Source of the DNA: Geobacillus thermodenitrificans subsp. thermodenitrificans DSM 465
Lineage (GTDB): Bacteria > Bacillota > Bacilli > Bacillales > Anoxybacillaceae
Reading direction: 5' to 3'
Length of the DNA: 64,000 nt
NCBI RefSeq assembly: GCF_000496575.1
Contig: NZ_AYKT01000008.1
Span: forward strand, 62,001-126,000
A program made the translations under genes and the position numbers. Below are positions 39,850 through 48,332 of this stretch, one piece after another; position 1 is the first letter of the stretch, and every line of letters starts with the position of its first letter. The notes beneath the pieces were generated by a model. It saw only the letters and a program-made list of their open reading frames with translations. It ran no database searches and was not told where the DNA came from.

Positions 39850-39984
39850 CTAACGGTTTTGCAAAAAGCGGAGCAGTTCATCAGCTTGGCTGCCAACGAG
39901 TGCGATCAGCTGTTCAAACATGGCGTCGCGCTCTAAGTCCAATTCAATGATGCGCTTCGCCAGTTCGAGGGCTTGTTTGTCCAT
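39850..39984 (-). CDS. Small protein encoded divergently from tnrA (second of two)
   Basis: 44 residues starting at ATG 39984 behind AAGGAGG; the longer frame in the same phase overlaps the previous gene without a site. The peptide is highly charged and helical (ALELAKRIIELDLERDAMFEQLIALVG). It overlaps the end of the 71-residue gene by 41 bases. It occupies the place of ykoL in the ykzB-ykoL pair of B. subtilis but I see no clear sequence match. Function unknown. Confidence 0.65.
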   Translation of the reverse strand: MDKQALELAKRIIELDLERDAMFEQLIALVGSQADELLRFLQNR

Positions 39985-40159
39985 GCCGGCTTCCTCCTTC
40001 CGCGTTGTAAGCGGGATTGAATCGTTCATATTCGCGACGCAGTTCGGCCATCGTCCATTGCTCGAGTCGCTCATGGTCGTTAACAAAGCCGGACTGCATG
40101 AGCTGTTGAATGTAAAACTGTTTTTGCCGCTGTATGGCGCTTCGCATCCATTTTCCCAT
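39944..40159 (-). CDS. Small basic FbpA-like protein encoded divergently from tnrA (first of two)
   Basis: 71 residues from ATG 40159 behind CGGAGGGA. The first 45 residues (RSAIQRQKQFYIQQLMQSGF then an LEQWTMAELRREYERF helix) resemble the Fur-regulated basic protein FbpA family. In B. subtilis the small operon ykzB-ykoL is divergent from tnrA and is controlled by TnrA; this gene sits in the same place. A minus-strand -10 (TATAGT, 40191-40186) and a TnrA box upstream support nitrogen control. Its own role is unknown. Confidence 0.65.
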   Translation of the reverse strand: MGKWMRSAIQRQKQFYIQQLMQSGFVNDHERLEQWTMAELRREYERFNPAYNAEGGSRHGQTSPRTGEAHH

Positions 40160-40221
40160 TCAATTCCCTCCGTTTTTTTACCTTTACTATATCATCGCCT
40201 TCTTCAGTGTACAGCGAATGT

Positions 40222-40238
40222 GTTAAGCTCATTTACAA
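40222..40238 (-). promoter_or_regulatory. TnrA/GlnR box for the minus-strand small genes
   Basis: TGTTAAGCTCATTTACA fits the TnrA core TGTNA-N7-TNACA. Its centre lies about 50 bases upstream of the start predicted from the minus-strand -10 TATAGT at 40191-40186, the distance known for TnrA-activated promoters. Confidence 0.75.
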
Positions 40239-40254
40239 GAAATTTAAAAAATAT

Positions 40255-40271
40255 GTTAATTTTATTTACAA
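40255..40271 (+). promoter_or_regulatory. TnrA/GlnR box for tnrA
   Basis: TGTTAATTTTATTTACA fits TGTNA-N7-TNACA. The tnrA -10 TATAAT is at 40300-40305 with no good -35; the box centre is about 49 bases before the predicted start near 40312, consistent with positive autoregulation. The two boxes are 33 bases apart, about three helical turns. Confidence 0.8.
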
Positions 40272-40339
40272 AAGATAACGAATCGTATTCATTTTTTATA
40301 TAATGATGTTAGAAAAAGTTACATTAAAGGGTGAGGAAA

Positions 40340-40645
40340 ATGACGGTGAATCGGCAAGAAGAGAGTTACAAACATAAAAAAGTGATTTCAATCGGTATTG
40401 TTAGTGAACTAACCGGATTGTCGCCACGTCAAATCCGATATTATGAGGAGCGGAAACTCGTGTTTCCTGATCGATCGAAAGGAAGTCGCAAATATTCGTT
40501 TGCGGATGTTGAGCAGCTCATGAGAATCGCTGATCAGCGCGAGGAAGGCGTATCCACCTATGAAATTCGTCAAGAGATGACCAAAGAATTGCGTGAGCGG
40601 ATGCTAAAAGGGCAAATGAATGCCCATTTTCGGATGCGTTCGTAA
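40340..40645 (+). CDS. tnrA: Nitrogen regulator TnrA (MerR family)
   Basis: 101 residues from ATG 40340. The MerR winged helix ([34 protein letters not shown]...[22 protein letters not shown]) matches TnrA almost word for word. The C-terminal [14 protein letters not shown] corresponds to the segment by which TnrA binds feedback-inhibited glutamine synthetase. GlnR shares the DNA-binding part but has a different tail. It activates nitrogen-scavenging genes when glutamine is scarce. A GTG three codons upstream is an alternative start. Confidence 0.93.
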   Translation: MTVNRQEESYKHKKVISIGIVSELTGLSPRQIRYYEERKLVFPDRSKGSRKYSFADVEQLMRIADQREEGVSTYEIRQEMTKELRERMLKGQMNAHFRMRS

Positions 40646-40756
40646 GGAAAGAGTCAAATGCCCAACATCCCCTCTTGCTTTATCATCAGAGAATCGAAAA
40701 GACCATCTAATTATACTCGCATGCTATAAAACAACAGCTAGAACATTTAGCGTTTT

Positions 40757-40788
40757 GCGCGCACAAGAAGGTGAGTGCGCGCTATTTT
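40757..40788 (+). terminator. Terminator after tnrA
   Basis: GCGCGCAC at 40757-40764 pairs with GTGCGCGC at 40775-40782, followed by TATTTTA. Confidence 0.75.
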
Positions 40789-40838
40789 AGTTGTGGAAAT
40801 GGGGAAGATGAAAATATTAATCTTTTTAATTAAATGAC

Positions 40839-40886
40839 TAGACAAATATATTTAAATGTATATAATTAAAATTGAAAACGATAACA
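40839..40886 (+). promoter_or_regulatory. Promoter and cre of the cellobiose PTS operon
   Basis: TAGACA (40839-40844) and TATAAT (40861-40866) are spaced by 16 bases. TTGAAAACGATAACA at 40872-40886 matches the cre consensus at every position and covers the predicted transcription start, so CcpA should repress the operon. The AT-rich spacer ATATATTTAAATGTATAT is nearly palindromic and may be the operator for the GntR regulator at 44498. Confidence 0.8.
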
Positions 40887-40920
40887 TTTATTTCATTCAA
40901 TACAAGGGGAGGAATGAATC

Positions 40921-41232
40921 ATGAAACGAATTTTATTGGCATGCAGCGCCGGAATGTCAACGAGCTTATTGGTGACGAAAATGCAGGAATACGTCAAGTC
41001 GATTGGTGAAGAGGCAGAGATTTGGGCGGTCGGTCAAGATCAGGCGAAGAAGGAAATGGAGAACGCTGATGTCGTGTTGATTGGCCCGCAAATGAGCTTT
41101 TTAAAAGGGGAATTGCAAAAAGAGGCACAAAAATATGGCATTCAAGTGGACGTCATTGATATGGTGGCCTATGGGATGGCGGATGGAAAAAAAGTGTACG
41201 AACAAGCGCTGAAATTAATGGAGGAAAAATAA
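40921..41232 (+). CDS. PTS lactose/cellobiose-type EIIB
   Basis: 103 residues of the EIIB-Lac/Cel family. The phosphorylated Cys8 lies in RILLACSAGMSTSLLV, and DVVLIGPQMSFLKGEL is typical of cellobiose-type EIIB. It receives phosphate from EIIA (next gene) and passes it to the sugar carried by EIIC. First gene of a four-gene operon with cre control. Confidence 0.93.
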   Translation: MKRILLACSAGMSTSLLVTKMQEYVKSIGEEAEIWAVGQDQAKKEMENADVVLIGPQMSFLKGELQKEAQKYGIQVDVIDMVAYGMADGKKVYEQALKLMEEK

Positions 41233-41233
41233 G

Positions 41234-41566
41234 ATGGAAAAAGTGGACATACACCAACTTACGAATGAACAAATTGCTTTTCACATCATTTTGCATAGCG
41301 GCAACGCTCGCAGTAAAATTGTCCAAGCTATCCGTGAATACCGCTCAGGCCAAATTGAGGAATCAGAACGATTGATCGAAGAAGCGGAACAAGAGTTAGG
41401 TGTCGCGCACGATGTCCATTTTCAACTTATCCAAAAGGAAGCGAGCGGAAAGCCAACAACGATCACCTTGCTTCTTATGCATGCGGAAGACCATGTTATG
41501 TCAACGTTGGCGATGAAAGAGATTGTGAAAGAGATGCTTGCTTTGTTAAAGGAGCGGAATATATAA
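41234..41566 (+). CDS. PTS lactose/cellobiose-type EIIA
   Basis: 110-residue helical EIIA-Lac/Cel protein. The active-site His lies in LLLMHAEDHVMS, and FHIILHSGNARSKIVQAI is the conserved N-terminal helix. It is encoded one base after the EIIB stop, so translation is coupled. Confidence 0.93.
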   Translation: MEKVDIHQLTNEQIAFHIILHSGNARSKIVQAIREYRSGQIEESERLIEEAEQELGVAHDVHFQLIQKEASGKPTTITLLLMHAEDHVMSTLAMKEIVKEMLALLKERNI

Positions 41567-41582
41567 AAAGGAGGGCTGTCAA

Positions 41583-42902
41583 ATGAACGGTGCTTTATTT
41601 GAGAAATTGAGCAAAGTGCTCGTTCCGGTCGCTGGAAAGTTGAATAACAGTCGTTATTTGCAAGTGTTGCGTGATGCGTTTATGTTGGCGTTTCCGTTGA
41701 CGATTTTCGGTTCGATCGCGGTCGTCATCGCCAACTTGCCGTTTTTAGATAAGATCATGAGCGAAAGCAGCCTGAATATGTTAAAAGACATGCTTGGTGT
41801 TGCCCCGAATGCGACAATGGGGGTGATGACGGTTTTCGTCGTGTTCGGCATAGGTTATTATTTGTCGAAAAGTTATGAAGTCGAGGGGATTTTTGGCGGC
41901 GCGATTGCTTTAGCTTCATTTCTCTTATTGACGCCGTTTGTGGTCCAAATAGAAGGAAAGGAAGCGGTGCAAGGAGTCATTCCGCTTGACCGTCTTGGAG
42001 CGAAAGGAATGTTCCTTGGGATGATTACCGCCTTTATCGCTGGGGAAATTTACAGAAAAGTTGTGCAAAAAAACATTACAATTAAAATGCCGGCCGGGGT
42101 GCCACCGGCGGTTGCGAAGTCGTTTGCGGCATTAATACCGGCAGTGGTCACCCTGACCTTTTTCCTCGTCGTCAATATTATTGTAACACAAATGTTTCAA
42201 ACAAACATGCATGATGTGATTTACAACGCTGTACAAGCCCCGCTTGTTGGTCTCGGGAGCGGCATTATTCCAACGTTAGTCGCTATTTTTGTCGCACAAA
42301 TTTTATGGTTTTTCGGATTGCATGGGCAAATCATCATTAACTCGGTGATGGATCCGATTTGGAACACACTGTCGCTTGAAAACTTAAATGCGTACACACA
42401 AACCGGGGAAGTTCCGCATATCGTCAGCAAACAGTTTATTGAAATTTACACGGTCGGGATGGGCGGAACGGGAATGACGCTTGCGGTCATTTTTGCGATA
42501 TTGCTCTTTATGAAGAGCAAGCAAATGAAGCAGGTAGCTAAGCTTGGGCTCGGACCCGGAATTTTCAATGTCAATGAACCGATCATTTTCGGTTTGCCAA
42601 TAGTGATGAATCCGCTTGTTATCGTCCCGTGGATTTTGGCGCCAATGATCGTTACGTTGGTCACCTATTTGGCGATGTCCTCAGGGCTTGTGCCGCCTCC
42701 AAATGGTGTGGCGGTGCCATGGACCGTGCCGATTTTTATTAACGGTATTATGGCGACAAACTCGCTAGCTGGTGGACTATTGCAATTGGTCAATTTCTTG
42801 ATTGTGCTCGTCATTTGGTTCCCGTTCTTAAAATTCATTGACCGGATGAACTTGCAAAAGGAGAGAGAAGAGGAACAAGCCTCTGCAAAAAGTGCATCAT
42901 AA
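41583..42902 (+). CDS. PTS lactose/cellobiose-type EIIC permease
   Basis: 439 residues with about ten membrane helices. Family marks are LRDAFMLAFPLTIFGSIAVVI near the N-terminus, FFGLHGQIIINSVMDPIW with a conserved substrate-site His, and FNVNEPIIFGLPIVMNP with the conserved NEP. It transports a beta-diglucoside such as cellobiose. The charged tail after residue 415 is cytoplasmic. Confidence 0.93.
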   Translation: MNGALFEKLSKVLVPVAGKLNNSRYLQVLRDAFMLAFPLTIFGSIAVVIANLPFLDKIMSESSLNMLKDMLGVAPNATMGVMTVFVVFGIGYYLSKSYEVEGIFGGAIALASFLLLTPFVVQIEGKEAVQGVIPLDRLGAKGMFLGMITAFIAGEIYRKVVQKNITIKMPAGVPPAVAKSFAALIPAVVTLTFFLVVNIIVTQMFQTNMHDVIYNAVQAPLVGLGSGIIPTLVAIFVAQILWFFGLHGQIIINSVMDPIWNTLSLENLNAYTQTGEVPHIVSKQFIEIYTVGMGGTGMTLAVIFAILLFMKSKQMKQVAKLGLGPGIFNVNEPIIFGLPIVMNPLVIVPWILAPMIVTLVTYLAMSSGLVPPPNGVAVPWTVPIFINGIMATNSLAGGLLQLVNFLIVLVIWFPFLKFIDRMNLQKEREEEQASAKSAS

Positions 42903-42928
42903 CTACGCAGCAAACGAGGTGAATCGCG

Positions 42929-44341
42929 ATGGAACAACAATCGAAGCAGCCAATCACGTACCGCTTCCCTGCCGGTTTTTGGTGGGGAAGCGCGACGTCC
43001 GCAACGCAAATGGAAGGGGCAGCCAACGAGGGGGGGAAAGGGAAAAATATTTGGGATCATTGGTATGAAAAGGAGCCACATCGCTTTTTTAACGGCGTCG
43101 GCCCGTCAACTACATCAGATTTTTATCACCGCTACAAAGAGGATATTGCTTTGATGAAGGAGATCGGGCATAATTCATTCCGGTTTTCGATTTCATGGTC
43201 ACGCTTGATTCCAAAGGGAATCGGTGAGGTCAATCCGGAAGCCGTGCGGTTTTACAATGCAGTCATCGATGAACTATTGGCGAGTGGGATCGAGCCATTT
43301 GTGAATTTGTATCATTTTGATATGCCGTTAGCACTGCAAAATATCGGAGGTTGGGAAAACCGCGAAGTCGTGGATGCATACGCCCGTTACGCCAGCATTT
43401 GTTTTGAGTTGTTCGGGGATCGGGTAAAAAAATGGTTTACCCACAATGAACCGATCGTTCCGGTGGAAGGAGGGTATTTATACGATTTTCATTACCCAAA
43501 CATCGTAGACTTCCGCCGTGCTGTACAAGTGGCTTACCATACGGTGATTGCCCATGCCAAAGCGGTTGCTGCCTTCCGCAAGGCGGCCATCCAGGGAGGA
43601 CAGATTGGCATCATTTTGAATTTGACGCCGTCTTACCCGCGCAGCCAGCACCCAGCTGATGTAAAAGCGGCACATATTGCGGATTTGTTGTTTAACCGGA
43701 GTTTCTTAGATCCGGCGGTGAAAGGAGAATACCCGCAAGATTTGATTGAACTGTTGGATGAACATGGCTTTTTGCCTGTAACGGAAGCCGGTGATCGCGA
43801 GCTGATCAAAGAAAACACGATCGATTTGCTCGGCATCAACTACTATCAACCGCGCCGCGTTAAGGCAAAAGAGCATCTCCCCAACCCGGATGCCCCGTTT
43901 TTGCCGGAGCGATTTTTCGATTATTATGCTATGCCTGGACGGAAAATGAATCCGTATCGCGGTTGGGAAATTTATGAAAAAGGCATTTATGATATTTTAA
44001 TCAATATCAAAGAAAACTATGGAAACATTGAGTGCTTTATTTCTGAAAATGGCATGGGCGTCGAAGGGGAAGATCGGTTTCGTAATGAAAACGGCATGAT
44101 TGATGACGACTACCGGATTGCTTTCATCCGCGAACATTTAAAATGGGTGCATCGCGCGGTGGAAGAAGGGGTCAATGTGAAAGGCTATCACCTTTGGACG
44201 TTTATGGACAACTGGTCGTGGACCAATGCCTATAAAAATCGGTACGGGCTCGTCGCGGTTGATTTGGACAACGGCTTGAAGCGAACGATCAAAAAAAGTG
44301 GCTATTGGTTTAAAACAGTCGCGGAAAACAACGGATTTTGA
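42929..44341 (+). CDS. GH1 6-phospho-beta-glucosidase
   Basis: 470-residue GH1 barrel. The acid/base Glu is in WFTHNEPIVP and the nucleophile in CFISENGMGVEGEDRF. The N-terminal FPAGFWWGSATSATQMEGA and HLWTFMDNWSWTNAYKNRYGLVAVD are family signatures. Coupling with the PTS genes means the substrate should be a 6-phosphorylated beta-glucoside, cellobiose-6-phosphate being most likely. A terminator follows. Confidence 0.92.
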   Translation: MEQQSKQPITYRFPAGFWWGSATSATQMEGAANEGGKGKNIWDHWYEKEPHRFFNGVGPSTTSDFYHRYKEDIALMKEIGHNSFRFSISWSRLIPKGIGEVNPEAVRFYNAVIDELLASGIEPFVNLYHFDMPLALQNIGGWENREVVDAYARYASICFELFGDRVKKWFTHNEPIVPVEGGYLYDFHYPNIVDFRRAVQVAYHTVIAHAKAVAAFRKAAIQGGQIGIILNLTPSYPRSQHPADVKAAHIADLLFNRSFLDPAVKGEYPQDLIELLDEHGFLPVTEAGDRELIKENTIDLLGINYYQPRRVKAKEHLPNPDAPFLPERFFDYYAMPGRKMNPYRGWEIYEKGIYDILINIKENYGNIECFISENGMGVEGEDRFRNENGMIDDDYRIAFIREHLKWVHRAVEEGVNVKGYHLWTFMDNWSWTNAYKNRYGLVAVDLDNGLKRTIKKSGYWFKTVAENNGF

Positions 44342-44348
44342 ATGAAGG

Positions 44349-44381
44349 AAAAGGCGTCCCGGGGCAGCGGGGCGCCTTTTC
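44349..44381 (+). terminator. Terminator of the cellobiose operon
   Basis: AAAAGGCG at 44349-44356 pairs with CGCCTTTT at 44373-44380 with further C/G pairs inside; the tail is short. Confidence 0.8.
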
Positions 44382-44440
44382 TAGATTGAATGGATGAGGC
44401 AGCGTGAAAAGAGGGATGAGGGGGAAAGTCACACTGGCTA

Positions 44441-44469
44441 TTGTGTAAACAGATGATTGTTCGTACAAT
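44441..44469 (+). promoter_or_regulatory. Promoter and possible operator of the GntR regulator gene
   Basis: TTGTGT (44441-44446) and TACAAT (44464-44469) are spaced by 17 bases. The near-palindrome ATTGTTCGTACAAT at 44456-44469 overlaps the -10 and could be an autoregulatory operator. No obvious copy stands before the PTS genes. Confidence 0.5.
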
Positions 44470-44497
44470 GAAGATAAGATAATGGTGAGGGATGAAA

Positions 44498-45214
44498 ATG
44501 ATGCCAAAGTATGAACAAATTTCAAATGAAATACGTAGGCGAATTAAAGAGGGGATGTATTCTCTAGACGAGCCGATTCCTGATGAAATCTCGCTCGCTG
44601 AGGAGTTTGGCTGCAGCCGGATGACTGTAAAACGAGCACTTGATGTGCTTGTGTCCGAAGGGCTGTTGTATCGAAAGCGCGGTCATGGCACATTTATTGT
44701 GAAATCCGCGATGCTTAACGGGCTAGTGAACGTTGTCAGCAACGAAACGCTCGGCTTAACGAGCTTATTGGAAGGACGAAAGGTGACAAGCCATATTATC
44801 ACCTTTGAAGTGTTGTTTCCCACTGATGAGGTGGCTTCGCATTTGTGTATTGATGCAAACACACCGGTGTATCACTTAATCCGACTGCGCAAGGTCGATG
44901 GGGAGCCGTACGTCATTGAACGGACGTATATGCCTGTCCATTTGATTTCGGGACTCAATGAAACGGTGCTTCATGGCTCGATTTATCATTACATTACTCA
45001 TGAGCTTGGGTTAACCATTGCCGGATCGCACCGAAAGATTCGTGCCGATAAACCGAACGAGCTTGATCGGCAATACTTGCAATGCGCGCCCGATGATCCT
45101 GTGTTGGAATTGGAGCAGGTTGGCTTTTTAAACAACGGCAAACCGTTTGAATATTCGTTTTCCCGCCATCGGTATGATAAGTTCGTGTTTGTCACCGTCA
45201 GCACCCGTCGCTAA
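44498..45214 (+). CDS. GntR-family regulator (HutC/UTRA type) of the cellobiose operon
   Basis: 238 residues. The N-terminal winged helix (YEQISNEIRRRIKEGMYSLDEPIPDEISLAEEFGCSRMTVKRALDVL) is followed by a UTRA ligand domain with VYHLIRLRKVDGEPYVIERTYMP and a final FEYSFSRHRYDKFVF. Such regulators sense phosphorylated sugars and sit next to PTS genes. ATG 44498 is chosen because GAGGG is then six bases away; ATG 44492 and 44501 are possible. Confidence 0.87.
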   Translation: MMPKYEQISNEIRRRIKEGMYSLDEPIPDEISLAEEFGCSRMTVKRALDVLVSEGLLYRKRGHGTFIVKSAMLNGLVNVVSNETLGLTSLLEGRKVTSHIITFEVLFPTDEVASHLCIDANTPVYHLIRLRKVDGEPYVIERTYMPVHLISGLNETVLHGSIYHYITHELGLTIAGSHRKIRADKPNELDRQYLQCAPDDPVLELEQVGFLNNGKPFEYSFSRHRYDKFVFVTVSTRR

Positions 45215-45254
45215 AAGGCGTCTGCCCAGCTGCTTTGAGGCAGGCGCCTTTTTC
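45213..45254. terminator. Terminator between the GntR gene and the convergent glycosyltransferase gene
   Basis: A 14-bp stem with one G-T pair (45213-45226 with 45239-45252) and a T-run on the plus side; A residues on the left arm also give T on the minus strand. Confidence 0.85.
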
Positions 45255-45286
45255 TATATATGGAAGAGGCGGTGAAGCCAAAGCGG

Positions 45287-46417
45287 TTACGACTTTTGCC
45301 GGGACGGCACGGCCGCTAAAAAGCGCTCGTAAATGACAAGCGCCGGATCGGCTGGGGAGAGTGCGCGGTGATAGTCGTCCATCTTGGCAAGGCAGCGGAC
45401 AAGAGTTGGCGAGTGTAGCATGGAGATGATAGCTTCCGACAGTGACGGGAGTGAGCGCCAATGGCGGAAATCGAAAACGAGCCCGTCGTCGCACAAGAGA
45501 CGAAAGTTGATTTCCTCCTGCCCAGGCAACATCGCATAAATAAACGTTGGTTTTCGCTTGCAAAGGCATTCGCTTAAGGTGACGCCGCCTGGCTTTGTGA
45601 GTACAAAATCGACTTCGTCATAAAGCGCACTCATTGCCGCAGGAGATGAAATGTAACGGAGCGGAAGGAGGCGCGGATGGTTTTTCTTCTTCAACCGCTC
45701 ATACAGCTGTTCGTTTGTGCCGCATAACACATAATAGTCAACCGGATCATCCGGTGCGATTTTACTTAAAAGCCGTTCCCAATCGCCAAGACCTAGGCTG
45801 CCGCCGCTAATGAGCCCGGTGTAGCGGGAACGCGCCGCCGGTGCCGCCGACCGGACGGAAAACACTGGGTGAACGGGAATGCCGGTAACGACGATCCGCT
45901 CGCTTGTTACTCCTTTTTCTTCTAGTTTTGCCTTCATGGCCGGATGACCGACAAAATGGACATCAATGGCTGTTTTTCCCCATAAATTATGGACAAAATA
46001 ATCAGTATACACGTTGACGACGGGAACATCGATTTCCCCACGTTGCTTAAGAAGGTCGAGCAAATATGATGGAAACGCATGAGTACAGACAATCAGCGCC
46101 GGCGTTAGGCGACGGATCAGTTGTTTCAGATGGCCGCCAAACAGCCACTCATAAGGTGGGAAGGACGGCGGTTTGGATGAGGGATGCAAAACGGAACGAC
46201 GATAGGCGATGCTGTATGCTTTAGGAACATGACGAATGCAGCGCAAATAGAGGCGGGAAATCCACTGTTCTTTGGCGCCAAGTCGCGAGGAAAGCAATTC
46301 GATTTTTTCGCACTTCACGGCGCGATCGATGGACCGCAACCCTTCCGCCAGCGCCTCAGCAACCCGATGATGGCCGGACGGAAGCTGAAGTAGCGGGAGA
46401 AAAAGCACTGTTGTCAT
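45287..46417 (-). CDS. Glycosyltransferase of the MGDG synthase / YkoN type
   Basis: 376 residues. The N-terminal domain LPLLQLPSGHHRVAEALAEGL is the mark of the monogalactosyldiacylglycerol synthase-like family, and the C-terminal GT28 domain contains ISGGSLGLGDWERLL, DFVLTKPGGVTLSECLCKRKPTFIYAMLPGQEEIN. It probably transfers a sugar from a nucleotide donor to a lipid. ATG 46417 is favoured over GTG 46426 because AGGTT directly abuts the latter. In B. subtilis ykoN, ykoP and ykoQ are neighbours near tnrA; here the same three families occur together, with this gene inverted. Confidence 0.8.
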   Translation of the reverse strand: MTTVLFLPLLQLPSGHHRVAEALAEGLRSIDRAVKCEKIELLSSRLGAKEQWISRLYLRCIRHVPKAYSIAYRRSVLHPSSKPPSFPPYEWLFGGHLKQLIRRLTPALIVCTHAFPSYLLDLLKQRGEIDVPVVNVYTDYFVHNLWGKTAIDVHFVGHPAMKAKLEEKGVTSERIVVTGIPVHPVFSVRSAAPAARSRYTGLISGGSLGLGDWERLLSKIAPDDPVDYYVLCGTNEQLYERLKKKNHPRLLPLRYISSPAAMSALYDEVDFVLTKPGGVTLSECLCKRKPTFIYAMLPGQEEINFRLLCDDGLVFDFRHWRSLPSLSEAIISMLHSPTLVRCLAKMDDYHRALSPADPALVIYERFLAAVPSRQKS

Positions 46418-46580
46418 GATAATCACAACCTAGGCGAAAATTTGGAGTTTGATTTCAGTATGTGCGGCCCACGACCGGTTATGCGCCGGCGTGATGCGCC
46501 TTTTTTCCCCATTTATAATGTGTCGGCAAATGTTCCAAAATGTTAATACATAAGATATGAGATAAAGGAAGGATGCAGGC

Positions 46581-47156
46581 ATGAAGGAAAAAGCGGTTGA
46601 ATGTTTGTTGGCGATGTGGGGAATCATCGATCCGATTTATTACGCCTGTTCTCGACTCGAATACGCTGGTGAAGCGCAGGATGGACGCCGTTCCATTTTC
46701 CGCGTCCGCCCGCTCCAATACAAAGGGGAGACGATCCATCTTTCGGACGGAACGACGATTGCGGCGAATGATTGGCTGTTGAAAATTCATCTCCACAACG
46801 TCCGGCTCGTGCGTGAACTGTTTCGATATGACAGTGACATTAAAAAAGGGCGCTATATTCTTGAACAAGTCAAATCCGGCTTGCCGTATGTCGCCTACCA
46901 TCTTTATCACCATAAACATTCTGAACGGATGAAAGGGATTATTGGTATTACAATGTTAAACAAAGGATGCGAACGGCTCGGATTTGAAACGGTGGATATT
47001 GCCAATCCGTTGTATCGTTGGTTCAAAACAATGGCGCTTGTGCCGATGATGGCGGTGGCTCGACCTGGGTTGTCGCCATTTGGCCGTCCGCCAAAATATT
47101 TGTTGATGTCGAAAGAAAAGCTGTTTTCCTTATACGGTTACCATCTTATCCACTAA
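46581..47156 (+). CDS. YkoP-like conserved protein
   Basis: 191 residues without a signal peptide or membrane helix. The N-terminal KAVECLLAMWGIIDPIYYACSRLEYAG and a C-terminal LSPFGRPPKYLLMSKEKLFSLYG give it the look of the YkoP family of Bacillus. The function is not known to me. It starts at ATG 46581 after AAAGGAAGG and is divergent from the glycosyltransferase gene, with a metallophosphoesterase gene behind it, as in the B. subtilis yko region. Confidence 0.7.
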   Translation: MKEKAVECLLAMWGIIDPIYYACSRLEYAGEAQDGRRSIFRVRPLQYKGETIHLSDGTTIAANDWLLKIHLHNVRLVRELFRYDSDIKKGRYILEQVKSGLPYVAYHLYHHKHSERMKGIIGITMLNKGCERLGFETVDIANPLYRWFKTMALVPMMAVARPGLSPFGRPPKYLLMSKEKLFSLYGYHLIH

Positions 47157-47216
47157 CTCCCTCTTTCTTCTCTCCTCCGTTTCACTATAATGGTTATCGA
47201 GGGAGGAGAGAAGACA

Positions 47217-48071
47217 ATGGCGTTCTTGTTGATCATTCTATCATTCTTTTTGTTGTTGGCTTTTGGTCTGCGAAAAGCACACCGCAACACGTATGAAGCG
47301 GTTTTGCATAAAGTTCAGGTCGGCAGCCCGGAGGATGGGAACGGTGCTATCCGCATTTTACAGCTGTCTGACCTTCATTTAGAAAAGTTATCCATTTCTC
47401 CGGACGATTTATACGAAAAGCTTAGAGGGGAACCGATTGATTTCATTGCTTTGACCGGTGATTTCCTAGACCGTGAAGCGAGCATTCCTAAGCTCGGTCC
47501 GTATTTGACGGCATTGAAAAAGTTGCAGCCAGCTTATGGCATGTATGCGGTGTTCGGCAACCATGATTACGTGCTTCAAGGCGAGCCGTTTGAGCGTTTG
47601 AAGGCGACGCTTGAGGAGCATGGCTGCATCGTGCTGCAAAACGAAATGAAGACGATTACAGTTCACGGTCAAACCGTTAATATTATCGGCATTGATGATT
47701 TTTACACGAGACGCAGCGATATGAAAAAGGCGTACGCCGGCGTGAAAGACGGCATCAACATAGTATTGACGCACGATCCAGACATCGTTCCGCATATGGG
47801 TGCCTACCATTTTGATTATTTGCTTTCCGGTCATTTCCATGGCGGGCAAATTCATTGGCCTAAGCCGTACCATTTGGCAAAAATGAGTAAAACGCTCACC
47901 AAGCGGAACATGATTAAAGGCTATCATGAATGGGAAGGAAAGCCGTTTTATATTAATGAAGGGCTCGGGCAAACCGGAGTGAACATCCGGGTTGGTTCAA
48001 AGCCGGAAGTAACCCTTCACTTGTTGTCGTTACCGTCTGTTGCGCAAAGCGAAACAGTCAAAGCTGTCTAA
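47217..48071 (+). CDS. Membrane-anchored metallophosphoesterase (YkoQ-like)
   Basis: 284 residues from ATG 47217, which follows GGGAGGAGAGAAGACA. An N-terminal hydrophobic helix of about 20 residues anchors the protein. The calcineurin-like metal site is complete: LSDLHLEK, ALTGDFLDR, VFGNHDYV, LTHDPD and SGHFHGGQIHWP. Proteins of this YkoQ/YaeI type act on lipid-linked phosphates such as UDP-diacylglucosamine relatives, but the substrate here is unknown. Confidence 0.85.
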   Translation: MAFLLIILSFFLLLAFGLRKAHRNTYEAVLHKVQVGSPEDGNGAIRILQLSDLHLEKLSISPDDLYEKLRGEPIDFIALTGDFLDREASIPKLGPYLTALKKLQPAYGMYAVFGNHDYVLQGEPFERLKATLEEHGCIVLQNEMKTITVHGQTVNIIGIDDFYTRRSDMKKAYAGVKDGINIVLTHDPDIVPHMGAYHFDYLLSGHFHGGQIHWPKPYHLAKMSKTLTKRNMIKGYHEWEGKPFYINEGLGQTGVNIRVGSKPEVTLHLLSLPSVAQSETVKAV

Positions 48072-48094
48072 AAGGCAGCTTTTTATTTTTTTTG
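48060..48094 (+). terminator. Terminator after the metallophosphoesterase gene
   Basis: AAAGCTGTC overlapping the stop codon pairs with GGCAGCTTT at 48074-48082, followed by a long T-rich tract. The next 230 bases show no gene. Confidence 0.9.
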
Positions 48095-48332
48095 GACCGA
48101 TTTCATAAACGTGCGACAAGGCGAATCGTTCCTTAGCATGACCGTAGTTCTGATCATGAAAGCCCCGCAGATGTCGCTAGAGCAAATCGTTTCGCCATTA
48201 GGGAGATTCGAATCCAGTCGTCTATGTATGAAGGTGATCCTGTCGTTCATCGCTGTTTCTTTTTGGTTAGTCATGTTGCGGTCATCCCCCCTTCCCATGG
48301 TAAACTAAAGGAAAAGAAAGAGGGGAACAGCG

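Noticed and set aside
48083-48308. Overlapping small ORFs on both strands after the metallophosphoesterase gene
   Set aside because: They lie in or just behind a terminator and lack supported starts.
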